Below the pieces are notes generated by a model. The model saw only the letters and a list, made by a program, of their open reading frames with translations, was not told the DNA's origin and did no database searches. From NCBI RefSeq assembly GCF_010977555.1, contig NZ_CP048815.1, positions 558,001-622,000 of the forward strand: a DNA stretch of 64,000 bases. Reading direction: 5' to 3'. Below are positions 17,659 to 27,328 of this stretch, piece by piece. Numbering within the stretch: position 1 is the stretch's first letter; each line of letters opens with the position of its first letter. The stretch is from Caulobacter rhizosphaerae (GTDB lineage: Bacteria > Pseudomonadota > Alphaproteobacteria > Caulobacterales > Caulobacteraceae). A program made the position numbers and the translations under genes.

Positions 17659-17688
17659 GCTCGCCAAGCCATCCTGAGCCTGGCGAGC
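17659..17688. terminator. Hairpin downstream of metE
   Basis: GCTCGCCA and TGGCGAGC pair perfectly around a 14-nt loop that can pair further, and outer CGGCGGCGGG/CCCGCCGCCG sequences extend the dyad. It lies 18 nt beyond the metE stop. No T-tract follows on the minus strand. The rest of 17469-17705 shows no convincing gene. Confidence 0.4.
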
Positions 17689-17705
17689 AGAGGTTCCCGC
17701 CGCCG

Positions 17706-20048
17706 TCAGGCCGGAACGACGGACCGGCGGACGATCCGCGCCGCCTCGACCATGTTGGCCAGGGCGGCCTGCGTCTCGGGCCACTGGCGGGTCTTCAGGC
17801 CGCAGTCGGGATTGACCCACAGCTGGCCGCCCGACAGCCGCGCCTCGGCGGCCTTCAGCAGGTCGGTGATCTCCCCGACGGCGGGCACGCGCGGCGAGTG
17901 GATGTCGTAGACGCCTGGACCGATCTGCGCCGGATAGGCGTAGGCCTCGAAAGCGTCCAGCAGTTCCATCTTCGAGCGGGCGGTCTCGATGGAGATGACG
18001 TCGGCGTCCATCGCCCCGATCGCGGCGATGATGTCGTTGAACTCCGAATAGCACATGTGGGTGTGGATCTGGGTGTGGTCGGCCACCCCCGACGCCGCCA
18101 GGCGGAAGCAGTCGACCGCCCAGTCCAGATAGGCCGCCCAGTCGCCCCGGCGCAGGGGCAGGCCTTCGCGCAGGGCCGCCTCGTCGATCTGGATGACCTT
18201 GGCCCCGGCCGCTTCCAGGTCGGCCACCTCGTCGCGGATGGCCAGGGCGATCTGGCGGCAGGCCACGGACCGGGGGAGGTCGTCCCGCACGAACGACCAG
18301 TTCAGGATGGTCACCGGGCCGGTCAGCATGCCCTTCACCGGCCGGTCGGTCAGGGACTGGGCGTAGGCCCACCAGTCCACGGTCATCGGGGCCGGGCGCG
18401 AGACGTCGCCGAACAGGATCGGCGGCCGCACGCAGCGCGAGCCGTAGGACTGCACCCAGCCGTGGCGGGTGAAGGCGAAGCCCGACAGCTGCTCGCCGAA
18501 ATACTGCACCATGTCGTTGCGCTCGAACTCGCCGTGGACCAGCACGTCCAGCCCGATCTCGGCCTGCCAGGCGACAGTGCGGGCGGTCTCGGCGCGCAGG
18601 AACGCCGTGTAGTCCACGTCGCTCAGCTGGCCCTTGCCGTGGGCCGAGCGCGCCTGGCGCACCGCCTCGGTCTGGGGGAACGAGCCGATGGTGGTGGTGG
18701 GGAAGGCCGGCAGGTTCAGGCGCGCGATCTGCACCGCTTGCCGGCGGCCGAGCGGCGAGCGCCGCCTAGCCATGTCCGGGGTCGTGGCGGCCAGGCGCGC
18801 GGCCACCGCCGCGTCGTGGATCCTGGGCGAGGCGCGCCGCGCCTTTGCCGCCTCCGCGCTGGCGGCCAGTTGGGACGCCACCGCGGCCCGGCCCCGGTTC
18901 AGCGCCGTGGCCAGCACCACCAGCTCCTCGATCTTCTGGACGCCGAACGCCAGCCACTGGCGGACCTCCGGATCGATCGCCGTCTCCAGGTCCAGGTCGA
19001 TCGGCGCGTGCAGCAGCGAGCAGGACGGCGCCAGGATCACCCGGTCGCCGCCGCGCCGCGAGACGATCGGGTCCAGGCGATCGAGCAGGGCCGGCAGGTC
19101 GGCCCGCCAGACGTTGCGGCCGTCGATCACCCCCAGCGACAGCACCAGGCTTTCGGGCGCCAGGGCCAGGACCGCGTCGAGCTCTTCTGGCGCGCGCGCC
19201 AGATCGACGTGGACGCCGTCGACCGGCAGGTTCACCGCCGTGGCCAGGTTGTCGCCATAGGCGCCGAAATAGCTGGTCAGCATCAGGCGCAGGCCGGGCG
19301 CGGCATGGGTCAGGGCGCCATAGGCGCGGCGCAGCTCGCCGCGCTCGAAGTCGGTCAGATCCAGCGCCAGGCAGGGCTCGTCCATCTGCACCCAGTCGGC
19401 GCCGGCCTGCTGGAGCCGGGCCAGGATCTCGGCATAGACCGGGACCAGGACCGACAGCAGCGACAGCGGCGAGAAGTCCTCGTCCCTGGTCTTGGCCAGC
19501 TTGAGGAAGGTGACCGGGCCCAGCAGCACCGGGCGGGTGTGGACGCCCAGCGCCCGGGCCTCCAGGAACTCGTCGATCGGCTTGGTGGAGGTCAGGGCGA
19601 AGGCCTGGTCGCGCGACACCTCCGGGGCCAGGTAATGGTAGTTGGTGTCGAACCACTTGGTCATCTCCAGGGCCGGCAAGCCGGAACCCTGGTGATGCGC
19701 GTGACCGTGGGCGCAGGCCGCCTCGGTCGCGCCGCCTTGCGCGCCGCGCGCCATGGTGAAGTAGCCGGCGGTGTCGATCGGGCCGCCCGTCCAACCGTAG
19801 ATCGCCGGAATGGCCCCGACCATGACGCTGGTGTCCAGCACATGATCGTAGAGCGAGAAGTCGTTGCTGGGCACATGGACCACGCCGAGGGCGGCCTGGC
19901 GGGCCCAGGCGCCGGCGCGCAGGGCGGCGGCCGTGGCGAGCAGCGCCTGGGCGTTGGTCTTGCCCGCCCAATGGTTCTCAAGCGCGAACTTCAGTTCGCG
20001 GTGCGGCCCGATGCGGGGAAATCCCAGGGTGGCGACGGTGACGGTCAT
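17706..20048 (-). CDS. metE: Cobalamin-independent methionine synthase MetE
   Basis: A 780-residue MetE (5-methyltetrahydropteroyltriglutamate-homocysteine methyltransferase), which makes methionine without vitamin B12. The N-terminal barrel starts with TLGFPRIGPHRELK and the C-terminal barrel with FPTTTIGSFPQT. Zinc/homocysteine ligands lie in HTHMCYSEF and in the terminal PDCGLKTR; VLVHGEFERNDMVQYFGE is a family signature. ATG 20048 is chosen because homology begins there, although the frame is open to 20159. A cobalamin riboswitch precedes it, so expression should fall when B12 is present and MetH can work; a GATATC-centred dyad further upstream may add a second control. Confidence 0.97.
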   Translation of the reverse strand: MTVTVATLGFPRIGPHRELKFALENHWAGKTNAQALLATAAALRAGAWARQAALGVVHVPSNDFSLYDHVLDTSVMVGAIPAIYGWTGGPIDTAGYFTMARGAQGGATEAACAHGHAHHQGSGLPALEMTKWFDTNYHYLAPEVSRDQAFALTSTKPIDEFLEARALGVHTRPVLLGPVTFLKLAKTRDEDFSPLSLLSVLVPVYAEILARLQQAGADWVQMDEPCLALDLTDFERGELRRAYGALTHAAPGLRLMLTSYFGAYGDNLATAVNLPVDGVHVDLARAPEELDAVLALAPESLVLSLGVIDGRNVWRADLPALLDRLDPIVSRRGGDRVILAPSCSLLHAPIDLDLETAIDPEVRQWLAFGVQKIEELVVLATALNRGRAAVASQLAASAEAAKARRASPRIHDAAVAARLAATTPDMARRRSPLGRRQAVQIARLNLPAFPTTTIGSFPQTEAVRQARSAHGKGQLSDVDYTAFLRAETARTVAWQAEIGLDVLVHGEFERNDMVQYFGEQLSGFAFTRHGWVQSYGSRCVRPPILFGDVSRPAPMTVDWWAYAQSLTDRPVKGMLTGPVTILNWSFVRDDLPRSVACRQIALAIRDEVADLEAAGAKVIQIDEAALREGLPLRRGDWAAYLDWAVDCFRLAASGVADHTQIHTHMCYSEFNDIIAAIGAMDADVISIETARSKMELLDAFEAYAYPAQIGPGVYDIHSPRVPAVGEITDLLKAAEARLSGGQLWVNPDCGLKTRQWPETQAALANMVEAARIVRRSVVPA

Positions 20049-20177
20049 GTTCGAAAAGCCTCTGCCGGTGTGATGGCGGAGGCGGGTCGGGACGCGCGCG
20101 AGGGGACGCGCACGGGCCTGGGGTCCGGTCACGCCTTGGCATGCGACCAGACCGGACACCCCGCCGGAGGACGTTAT

Positions 20178-20385
20178 CTGTCGGGGCAGGTCTCCTGGCT
20201 CACGGGTCAGCGCCCCTGTCCTGGCCTTCCCGACACGCCACCGATCCAGCTCGGCGCGTCAGTGACACGTATCGGACAGCGGCTCGCCGCTCACAGTTGC
20301 GGGGGCAGCGCCGGATTCGGGCTTTCAAGACCCTCACCGACTTCCCTCTTAGCTGCGGACGCGCGAACGCCCGCAGACCACGACC
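20178..20385 (-). promoter_or_regulatory. Cobalamin (B12) riboswitch upstream of metE
   Basis: Read on the minus strand, the leader has the ordered conserved blocks of the adenosylcobalamin riboswitch: a 5' hairpin of CTGCGG/CCGCAG, AAGAGGGAA, AATCCGGCGCTGCCCCCGCA with CAACTGT following, the central CACTGA region, GGAAGGCC, and the 3' block GTGAGCCAGGAGACCTGCC. It ends about 130 nt before the metE start. Ligand binding is expected to block metE expression. Confidence 0.95.
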
Positions 20386-20424
20386 CGCCCAGAAGGCGCG
20401 CGTTCCCGCCCGGCGTCAAGAGGG

Positions 20425-20444
20425 ACATAAGGATATCTTTATGT
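20425..20444. promoter_or_regulatory. Near-perfect 20-bp dyad, candidate methionine-cycle repressor operator
   Basis: ACATAAGGATATCTTTATGT is palindromic except for one G/T position and lies about 40 nt upstream of the riboswitch, where the metE promoter should be. GATATC-centred dyads of this kind resemble operators of ArsR-type SahR regulators of methionine genes in proteobacteria. That link is from memory of the family and not verified here. Confidence 0.5.
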
Positions 20445-20579
20445 GATTTCGAGGGGCCGGCGCCGCCCTAACAAAATGTCGCACCCGGCGATCCTTAAAC
20501 CTGCGGGAAACGATGCTTCCCCTAAGGCTGCCCTTTGGTGTGTGGACTTCCTTGCGAGCGCGGGGAAGGGGAGGGCGTC

Positions 20580-22199
<1,620 letters not shown>

Positions 22200-22380
22200 G
22201 GCTTTCGTTCCATTTTCGCGGCCGCTCCGGACAGCCGCGGCGCGAAGATCCGGGATCGACATGAGCGCGGCGCCTGCGGTCGCATCGTCACCCGGCCGCG
22301 CTCCGGTGGGGCCATGAACGGGCCATACTTCGGCCTGCAACTTCCAGCGGAGTACGCGCGTCGGGTGGGGGCGCGGGAAC

Positions 22381-23037
22381 ATGACGCGAGGAGGCCAAGC
22401 GGGCCGGGACGGAACTTGGCGCGTCGCCGGGTTCGTGGCTTCCGCCCTGCTGCACGCCGTTCTGCTCGCCTGTCTCCTGCATTACGCCGCGCGGGACATG
22501 CCCGCCTACGATCAGCCGCCGCCTCTCCAGGTCGTCCTGATCACGCCCTCAAGATTGGACCGAGATCGCGAGACGCCTCGTCCGGTTCGCCGCCGTGTCG
22601 TGGCGCGGACCAGCGACGCGCTTCCGATCCCGCCCGGATCGTCCTTGTCGTCCATGTCGAACATCGCGCCTTCCAGGCCGAACGGGACCGCGGTCGCTGA
22701 CGTCGGGCTCGAAGGGGCCGCGCCCGAAGCGGCCGCGCAGGGCGCGGGTGGTCTTGCCGCGAGTGGGCGGGAAGCCCTCCGCGGGCTGGGCGGCTGCAAT
22801 CGGCCGACGTTCTCGCGACAGGAGCGCGAACGTTGCGAGGCGGAGCGCTGGGCAGGCGTCGCGCCCGCCACGGCAAGACTGAATCTGGACCCGTCCGGCC
22901 GCTTCGCGAAGGATCCCACGCCCTATCTGGTGCGCCGTCCCGAGAAGGGCTGCCGCCTCAGGATGACCGGCGAGGCGGACCCCCGGGGAGACGATCAAAA
23001 TGTGCGCGCCGGCGTCACCTGCGTTAAGCGGTTCTGA
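22381..23037 (+). CDS. Membrane-anchored protein of unknown function with TonB-like N-terminus
   Basis: A 218-residue protein starting at ATG 22381. A single hydrophobic segment (about 14-36, SALLHAVLLACLLHY) is followed by a proline/arginine-rich linker and a small C-terminal region with six cysteines, including CNRPTFSRQERERCE and a terminal RAGVTCVKRF. The N-terminus resembles those of TonB-like energy transducers (helix followed by a Pro-rich stretch), but the TonB C-terminal fold is not recognisable. It is probably anchored in the inner membrane with its C-terminus in the periplasm. No functional neighbours. Confidence 0.75.
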   Translation: MTRGGQAGRDGTWRVAGFVASALLHAVLLACLLHYAARDMPAYDQPPPLQVVLITPSRLDRDRETPRPVRRRVVARTSDALPIPPGSSLSSMSNIAPSRPNGTAVADVGLEGAAPEAAAQGAGGLAASGREALRGLGGCNRPTFSRQERERCEAERWAGVAPATARLNLDPSGRFAKDPTPYLVRRPEKGCRLRMTGEADPRGDDQNVRAGVTCVKRF

Positions 23038-23047
23038 GCAGCCCGAC

Positions 23048-23227
23048 CTACTTCGCCACCGTGTTGACCACGGCCCCCGCGCTGGCTCCGACCACCGCGC
23101 CCACGGGGCCCGCCACCACCGCTCCAGCCAGCGCGCCGCTGGCTGCGCGTTGCTCCATGTTGTGTCCGCAGGCCGACAGGCTTAACGCCGTCGCAACCCA
23201 TAGCGGAACCCAGCGCAGAGCAGTCAT
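23048..23227 (-). CDS. Small glycine-zipper lipoprotein
   Basis: A 59-residue lipoprotein: signal sequence with lipobox LSAC (lipidated C20), then a glycine-zipper repeat (GALAGAVVAGPVGAVVGAS) that would insert in or associate with membrane. Small proteins of this type are common in Caulobacteraceae and resemble OmpA-associated or osmotically induced lipoproteins; function is unknown. ATG 23227 has GGAGG five to nine bases upstream. It converges on the 22381 gene with a 10-nt gap. Confidence 0.8.
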   Translation of the reverse strand: MTALRWVPLWVATALSLSACGHNMEQRAASGALAGAVVAGPVGAVVGASAGAVVNTVAK

Positions 23228-23613
23228 TATGTCCTCCAGGACAATTACACCTGTGCGGTAGAGTAACGGCGATCCGGAGCGGTGGTTCCGTTGAGAGCGA
23301 CGCGGCGGAAGTCTATCCTCGGAGGTGAATATTCGTCGCGGACCGGAATTTCGGGACTGTCGCGTTTTTTCGTTAGAATCAAACAATTAACCAATCCATC
23401 TGTCGCGCGGGCGGCCAAAATTCAGGCTGCGGCGCCGCGTGCGCTTGCGACTCGTGGCCGGATGCGTCATAAGGCGGTCATAAGCAGGACTTCGGCCACG
23501 ATCGTGAACCGGCCGAACCTCCGCTTTCAGAGCTGCCCGACAGTGCTTTTTCCGGGTCTCTGAAGGCGTTTTTGTCGGGGGGCGGACCGCCCTCGCCGCG
23601 CAGGACACGAGTT
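23228..23613. other. Intergenic region between lipoprotein and cell-wall hydrolase genes
   Basis: No convincing gene. It must hold the divergent promoters. A small dyad TTCGGCC/GGCCGAA occurs at 23491-23517, and an AT-richer stretch near 23360-23400 may be promoter DNA of the lipoprotein gene. Confidence 0.4.
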
Positions 23614-24735
23614 TTGAATATCAAGTCGCAGACGTGCGCAGACGCGCGCGCGCTGATCGGCGCCGTATTGGTTGGGTCGGCCACGGGTCTGGCCCTCGGC
23701 GGCGTTTACCTTGCGGGGGGCATGGCCCAGGCCGCTAGTCAGCACGCACGCGTATCTCGCCTGGCCGACGGCGCCGAGGGGAACTTCTCCGATGCGGCGC
23801 TGTATCAGGCCGCGTCGCGGATGGACGCCGGCGCGCTGGCTATCGCCCGTCGTCACGATCCCTACACCGTCGCCGGCGGCGCCCAGCGGGACCGACAGTC
23901 GGCCCTGCTGGTCGAGCGCCTCGAACAGCGCCAGCAATCCGACAGCCAGCGCCAGCCGCTGTTGCTGCGGGCCAGCTTCGGAGGCCCGTTCAATCCGGCC
24001 GTCGCCCCGTTTCGCCTGACAAACGCTCTGGAAAGCTCGCGTGAACTCGAGTGCCTTTCCGAGGCGGTCTACTACGAGGCCCGCGGCGAGACCCCGAGCG
24101 GCCAGGCGGCCGTGGCTCAAGTGGTTCTAAACCGCGTACGCCACCCTTCGTTCCCGAAATCGATCTGCGGCGTGGTGTTCCAGGGCGCCTCGACGCGCGG
24201 TTGCCAGTTCAGCTTCGCCTGCAACGGTTCGATGCGCGCGCCGCGTGAACGCGGGGCCTGGAACCGGGCTCAGAAGGTCGCCGCTCGCGCGCTGTCCGGC
24301 GCGGTGATGACCGAGGTCGGGGCCGCCACCCACTTCCACACCACCGGCGTCGCGCCGGGCTGGGGACCGCGCCTGCTGCGCGTCGCCCAGGTGGGCATGC
24401 ACGTGTTCTATCGCTTCGGCGGCCGCTCCGGCGCGCCCGACGCCTTCAGCCGCACGCCGCGCCCGTCGTCGGCCGACGATCTGCCGACCATCACCCTGGT
24501 CAACCTGACGCCGCCGCCGTCCGCCGACGGCAAGTCGGCCCCGATCCAGCTGGCCAGCGCCGTGGTGGTCTCGTCCGACAAGCCCGCCACCGTCGCCGGC
24601 GGCATGGGCGGTCCGCTGGGCCCGGTCTCCGAGCCGGCCTCCGCGCCCGCTATGCACCCGACCAAGACCTCGTCCCCGTCGGGCGACGCGGTCAAGGCTG
24701 CTGCAGGACCGGCCGCGAGCGGAGCTGCTTCCTGA
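23614..24735 (+). CDS. Cell-wall hydrolase, SleB-like (Hydrolase_2 domain)
   Basis: A protein of about 373 residues with an N-terminal membrane/signal segment (about 12-38), a variable region, and a Hydrolase_2 domain at about 140-265. The domain shows the catalytic-glutamate motif SEAVYYEARGE, then QVVLNRVRHPSFPKSICGVVFQG and CQFSFACNG, as in spore-cortex lytic enzyme SleB and its Gram-negative relatives that cut peptidoglycan. A Ser/Pro/Ala-rich tail follows. Start is uncertain: TTG 23614 gives a compact signal segment, TTG 23572 adds 14 residues. Its last 44 bases overlap the converging SDR gene. Confidence 0.88.
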   Translation: MNIKSQTCADARALIGAVLVGSATGLALGGVYLAGGMAQAASQHARVSRLADGAEGNFSDAALYQAASRMDAGALAIARRHDPYTVAGGAQRDRQSALLVERLEQRQQSDSQRQPLLLRASFGGPFNPAVAPFRLTNALESSRELECLSEAVYYEARGETPSGQAAVAQVVLNRVRHPSFPKSICGVVFQGASTRGCQFSFACNGSMRAPRERGAWNRAQKVAARALSGAVMTEVGAATHFHTTGVAPGWGPRLLRVAQVGMHVFYRFGGRSGAPDAFSRTPRPSSADDLPTITLVNLTPPPSADGKSAPIQLASAVVVSSDKPATVAGGMGGPLGPVSEPASAPAMHPTKTSSPSGDAVKAAAGPAASGAAS

Positions 24736-25501
24736 CCACGCTCGGCATGTGGTTGCTGGCGAAGCGCATTTGCCGGGCCCGCTTGCCGACGAAATAGTGC
24801 AGATCTTTCCCGTGGACGGCCCGCCAGATCACCTCGGCGGCGTCCTCCACGGGATAGACCGGGAGGCCGCCGCCGCGCAGGGCGTCGGCCATGTTCTGGT
24901 TGCTGCCGGGCGCGCCGGTGTTGAGGATCGGCGTCTCGACGAACCATGGCATCACGCAGGCGACACTGACGCCGTGCGGCTTCCACTCGATGTCCAGGGC
25001 CTCCGAGAGTCCCCGCACCGCGAACTTGGTGGCCGAATAGACCGCCAGGCCAGGCGAGCCGTAGAGGCCCGCGCAGGACGAGATGTTGATCAGCCGCGAG
25101 CCGGACGTCGCCCTCAACCAGGGCAGGGCGGCCCGGGCGCCGCTGATCACGCCCTTGAGATTGATGTCCAGCTGCAGGTCGATGTCGACGTCCTGATGGC
25201 TGTCGAACGGCCCGAACCGGGCCACGCCGGCGTTGTTGAGCAATACGTCCAGGCGGCCCTCGGTCAGCTCGGAGAAGTCGGCCAAGACGGCCGTCCAGGC
25301 GGCGCGGTCACGGACGTCCAGGGCGAAGGTCGCGCCGTTGCCGGGACCGACCGCGGCCAGGGCGGCCTTCAGGCCTGTCGTGTCGATGTCGGAGAGGCCG
25401 ACGAACCAGCCCTCGGCGGCGAAGCGCTTGGCGCTGGCCAGGCCGATGCCGCTGGCGGCGCCGGTGATGAAGACGGCCTTGCGGCCATTAGCGGTGGTCA
25501 T
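24692..25501 (-). CDS. Short-chain dehydrogenase/reductase (SDR)
   Basis: A 269-residue classical SDR. The cofactor loop is TGAASGIG (14-21); an aspartate after the second strand (SDID) favours NAD(H). Also present are LNNAGVA, and the catalytic Ser/Tyr/Lys in SSCAG and YSATK. The substrate-binding tail differs from well-known members, so the substrate is unknown. It overlaps the 3' end of the cell-wall hydrolase gene by 44 bp tail to tail, an unusual overlap length that may couple their transcripts by antisense. Confidence 0.92.
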   Translation of the reverse strand: MTTANGRKAVFITGAASGIGLASAKRFAAEGWFVGLSDIDTTGLKAALAAVGPGNGATFALDVRDRAAWTAVLADFSELTEGRLDVLLNNAGVARFGPFDSHQDVDIDLQLDINLKGVISGARAALPWLRATSGSRLINISSCAGLYGSPGLAVYSATKFAVRGLSEALDIEWKPHGVSVACVMPWFVETPILNTGAPGSNQNMADALRGGGLPVYPVEDAAEVIWRAVHGKDLHYFVGKRARQMRFASNHMPSVVRKQLRSRPVLQQP

Positions 25502-25572
25502 GGCGCGCCTCCCCTTGTTTGTTATCAGCGATCAGACGCCGGAGAAGGCGGCGGGGTCAAGCGTCCCGCGAT

Positions 25573-25607
25573 AGCGTCATCCCCCGCGTCGCGCGGGGGA
25601 TGACGCT
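25573..25607. repeat. Perfect 16-bp-stem hairpin between yegP-like and SDR genes
   Basis: AGCGTCATCCCCCGCG and its exact complement flank a TCG loop. It lies downstream of the YegP-like gene, 13 nt past its stop. The GTCATCCC/GGGATGAC arms resemble the outer ends of the element at 14856-14970, suggesting a family of dispersed repeats also used as terminators. Confidence 0.7.
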
Positions 25608-25620
25608 GCATTGGAGCGGC

Positions 25621-25800
25621 TCAGTCGGTCTGGTCGTCGACCTCGGCGCCAGGGCCGTTCTTGATGATCGAGTCGATCGCGTTCTTGGCCGAGGCCTTCG
25701 AGGCGTAGCCCTCGGTCCAGAAGATGGTCTCGCTGTTGTAGACGAAATAGGCGACGAACTCGCCCGCCTTGTTCTTCTTGATCTGGAACTTGTGGGCCAT
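25621..25800 (-). CDS. YegP/UPF0339 (DUF1508) family small protein
   Basis: A 59-residue single-repeat DUF1508 protein with the family pattern FQIKKNKAGEFVAYFVYNSE and the SEGY-like ...EGYASKASAKNAIDSIIKN. E. coli YegP has two such repeats; here there is one. Function is unknown; these small cytoplasmic proteins are widespread in proteobacteria. ATG 25800 follows GGGAG at a good distance. Confidence 0.85.
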   Translation of the reverse strand: MAHKFQIKKNKAGEFVAYFVYNSETIFWTEGYASKASAKNAIDSIIKNGPGAEVDDQTD

Positions 25801-25942
25801 GGGGGGCTCCCTTGAGACTCTTTGTTGTGTCGACGAACCGACCCCGCAGCGTCGCTCCGGCAAAGCTGAGCGTCAATCGCGCAAGACTTCACAATTCATC
25901 TGGAGGACACATCTTTTACAAACCTTCACGGACCAGCGCCCC

Positions 25943-26506
25943 ATGACCCCTGACCAACGCCTCGACCAGCTGTCGCGCGACCTGCTGGCCACGCCCTATA
26001 GCGGCCTGACGGCGGTGCAGAGGAGCGTCATCGACCTGATCGCCGCCGAGGCTCCGACCGGGCTCAACAAGGCGCTGCTGGTGGATGACCGAAGCTTCTG
26101 GGACCGGCTGGCCGACCGGGTCGCGGCGATCGGCGGCTCCTGGGCGTTCATCGGCGGGTTCTGCGCCTGCCTGGCGCTGTGGATCGCGCTGAACGTCGGG
26201 CTCAAGCCCTTCCACCTGTCGTTCGACCCCTATCCGTTCATCTTCCTGAACCTGATCCTGTCGACCGTGGCCGCCATCCAGGCGCCGGTGATCATGATGA
26301 GCCAGAACCGCCAGGCCACGAAGGACCGACTGAACGCCGAGCACGACTATGTCGTCAACTTGCGCGCCGAACTGGAGATCATGCGCCTGCACGACAAGCT
26401 GGACGCCCTGCGCGAGACCGAGATGGTCGAGATCCTGCGCTGCAACACCGAGACGCTGGAGATCCTCAAGGCCCAGGTGGCCAAGATGGCGGAAGAACGG
26501 GGCTGA
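25943..26506 (+). CDS. DUF1003 membrane protein
   Basis: A 187-residue inner-membrane protein. Residues 1-50 are soluble; two membrane helices follow (about 60-82, SWAFIGGFCACLALWIALNVG, and 97-117, YPFIFLNLILSTVAAIQAPVI in part), then the conserved DUF1003 motif MMSQNRQATKDRLNAEHDY and a C-terminal coiled-coil-like helix to the end. Family function is not established. ATG 25943 gives the normal start; the preceding open frame has no family sequence. It ends just before a perfect 26-nt palindrome. Confidence 0.88.
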   Translation: MTPDQRLDQLSRDLLATPYSGLTAVQRSVIDLIAAEAPTGLNKALLVDDRSFWDRLADRVAAIGGSWAFIGGFCACLALWIALNVGLKPFHLSFDPYPFIFLNLILSTVAAIQAPVIMMSQNRQATKDRLNAEHDYVVNLRAELEIMRLHDKLDALRETEMVEILRCNTETLEILKAQVAKMAEERG

Positions 26507-26521
26507 GGTCGGGGCGCGGTC

Positions 26522-26547
26522 GGGGACAGGCGCATGCGCCTGTCCCC
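26522..26547. repeat. GGGGAC...GTCCCC palindrome, perfect copy
   Basis: A fully self-complementary 26-nt sequence with core AGGCGCATGCGCCT, 15 nt past the DUF1003 stop and just before the converging barrel gene's stop at 26563. It is the perfect form of the copy at 9931-9956. Confidence 0.8.
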
Positions 26548-26562
26548 ACCTTCCGCCGCGGC

Positions 26563-27222
26563 CTAGAACGCGAAGCGCGCGCCGACCACGGCGCCGGGCG
26601 CCGTCATGTTCAGCTTCTCGTGCCGCTCGCCGGCCGGGCTGGTGGTCTTGACCTTGATCGAGCCGGTGTACTGATAGCGGCCTTCGGCGAACAGCGAGAT
26701 GCGCGGCGAGACCGCGACGCTGGCGCCGGCCATGGCCTGCAGGGTCAGGGCGTCGCCCTTGTCGTCGAGCAGGCCGTCGTCGATCTTCACCTGGGCCACG
26801 CCGACGCCGGCGCCCAGATAGGGCTTCACCGGGCCCGAGACGGGGAAGTCGTAATAGCCGTTCAGGTCGATGCTCAGCGCCTTGACCTTGCCGCCGCTGG
26901 CCGCGAACACGCCGACATTGGAAATCAGGGCGGAGTCGACCTTCTGGCTGCGATAGCCCAGGGCGATCTCGCCGCGCCAGTTGGCGCCGATCGACGAACC
27001 CCAGGCGATGGCGCCCTGGGCGCCGGACTTGACATCGCCGTCCACCGACCAGCCGTTGGCGAAGCCGTAGTCGTAGTCGGTCTTGCCGATCAGGCCGCCC
27101 GAGACGGCGATGTACTGGCCGCTGGCGGGCGCGGCCGAGGCGGGCGGCGAGCCGGCGGTCTGGGCCGCGGCGGCGCCGGCCACGGCCAGGGCGGCCACGG
27201 CGGTGGTGATGAACAGACGCAT
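26563..27222 (-). CDS. Outer-membrane beta-barrel protein (porin-family/OmpA-like barrel)
   Basis: A 219-residue exported barrel: signal peptide 1-20 (cleavage near AAA-Q), then an alternating beta-strand pattern through to a C-terminal phenylalanine (VVGARFAF), the usual outer-membrane insertion signal. It resembles the small eight-stranded barrel proteins (OmpA_b-brl/Opacity type) common in alphaproteobacteria, with PYLGAGVGVAQVKI as a typical strand. Role unknown, perhaps structural or immune-surface-like. ATG 27222 is chosen because the signal peptide begins there. Confidence 0.85.
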   Translation of the reverse strand: MRLFITTAVAALAVAGAAAAQTAGSPPASAAPASGQYIAVSGGLIGKTDYDYGFANGWSVDGDVKSGAQGAIAWGSSIGANWRGEIALGYRSQKVDSALISNVGVFAASGGKVKALSIDLNGYYDFPVSGPVKPYLGAGVGVAQVKIDDGLLDDKGDALTLQAMAGASVAVSPRISLFAEGRYQYTGSIKVKTTSPAGERHEKLNMTAPGAVVGARFAF

Positions 27223-27328
27223 GAAATCCCCCGAAAAGGTACTGGTCCGGGATCGGACCGCGTCGCGATAGGGGGCTTTGCCAGCGGCGTAAATCTCAGG
27301 TTGTCCAAGCTTTGCTGTTTGTTGCGCG

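Noticed and set aside
17610..20471. 953-codon plus-strand open frame opposite metE
   Set aside because: It covers metE and its riboswitch in antisense; composition is artefactual.
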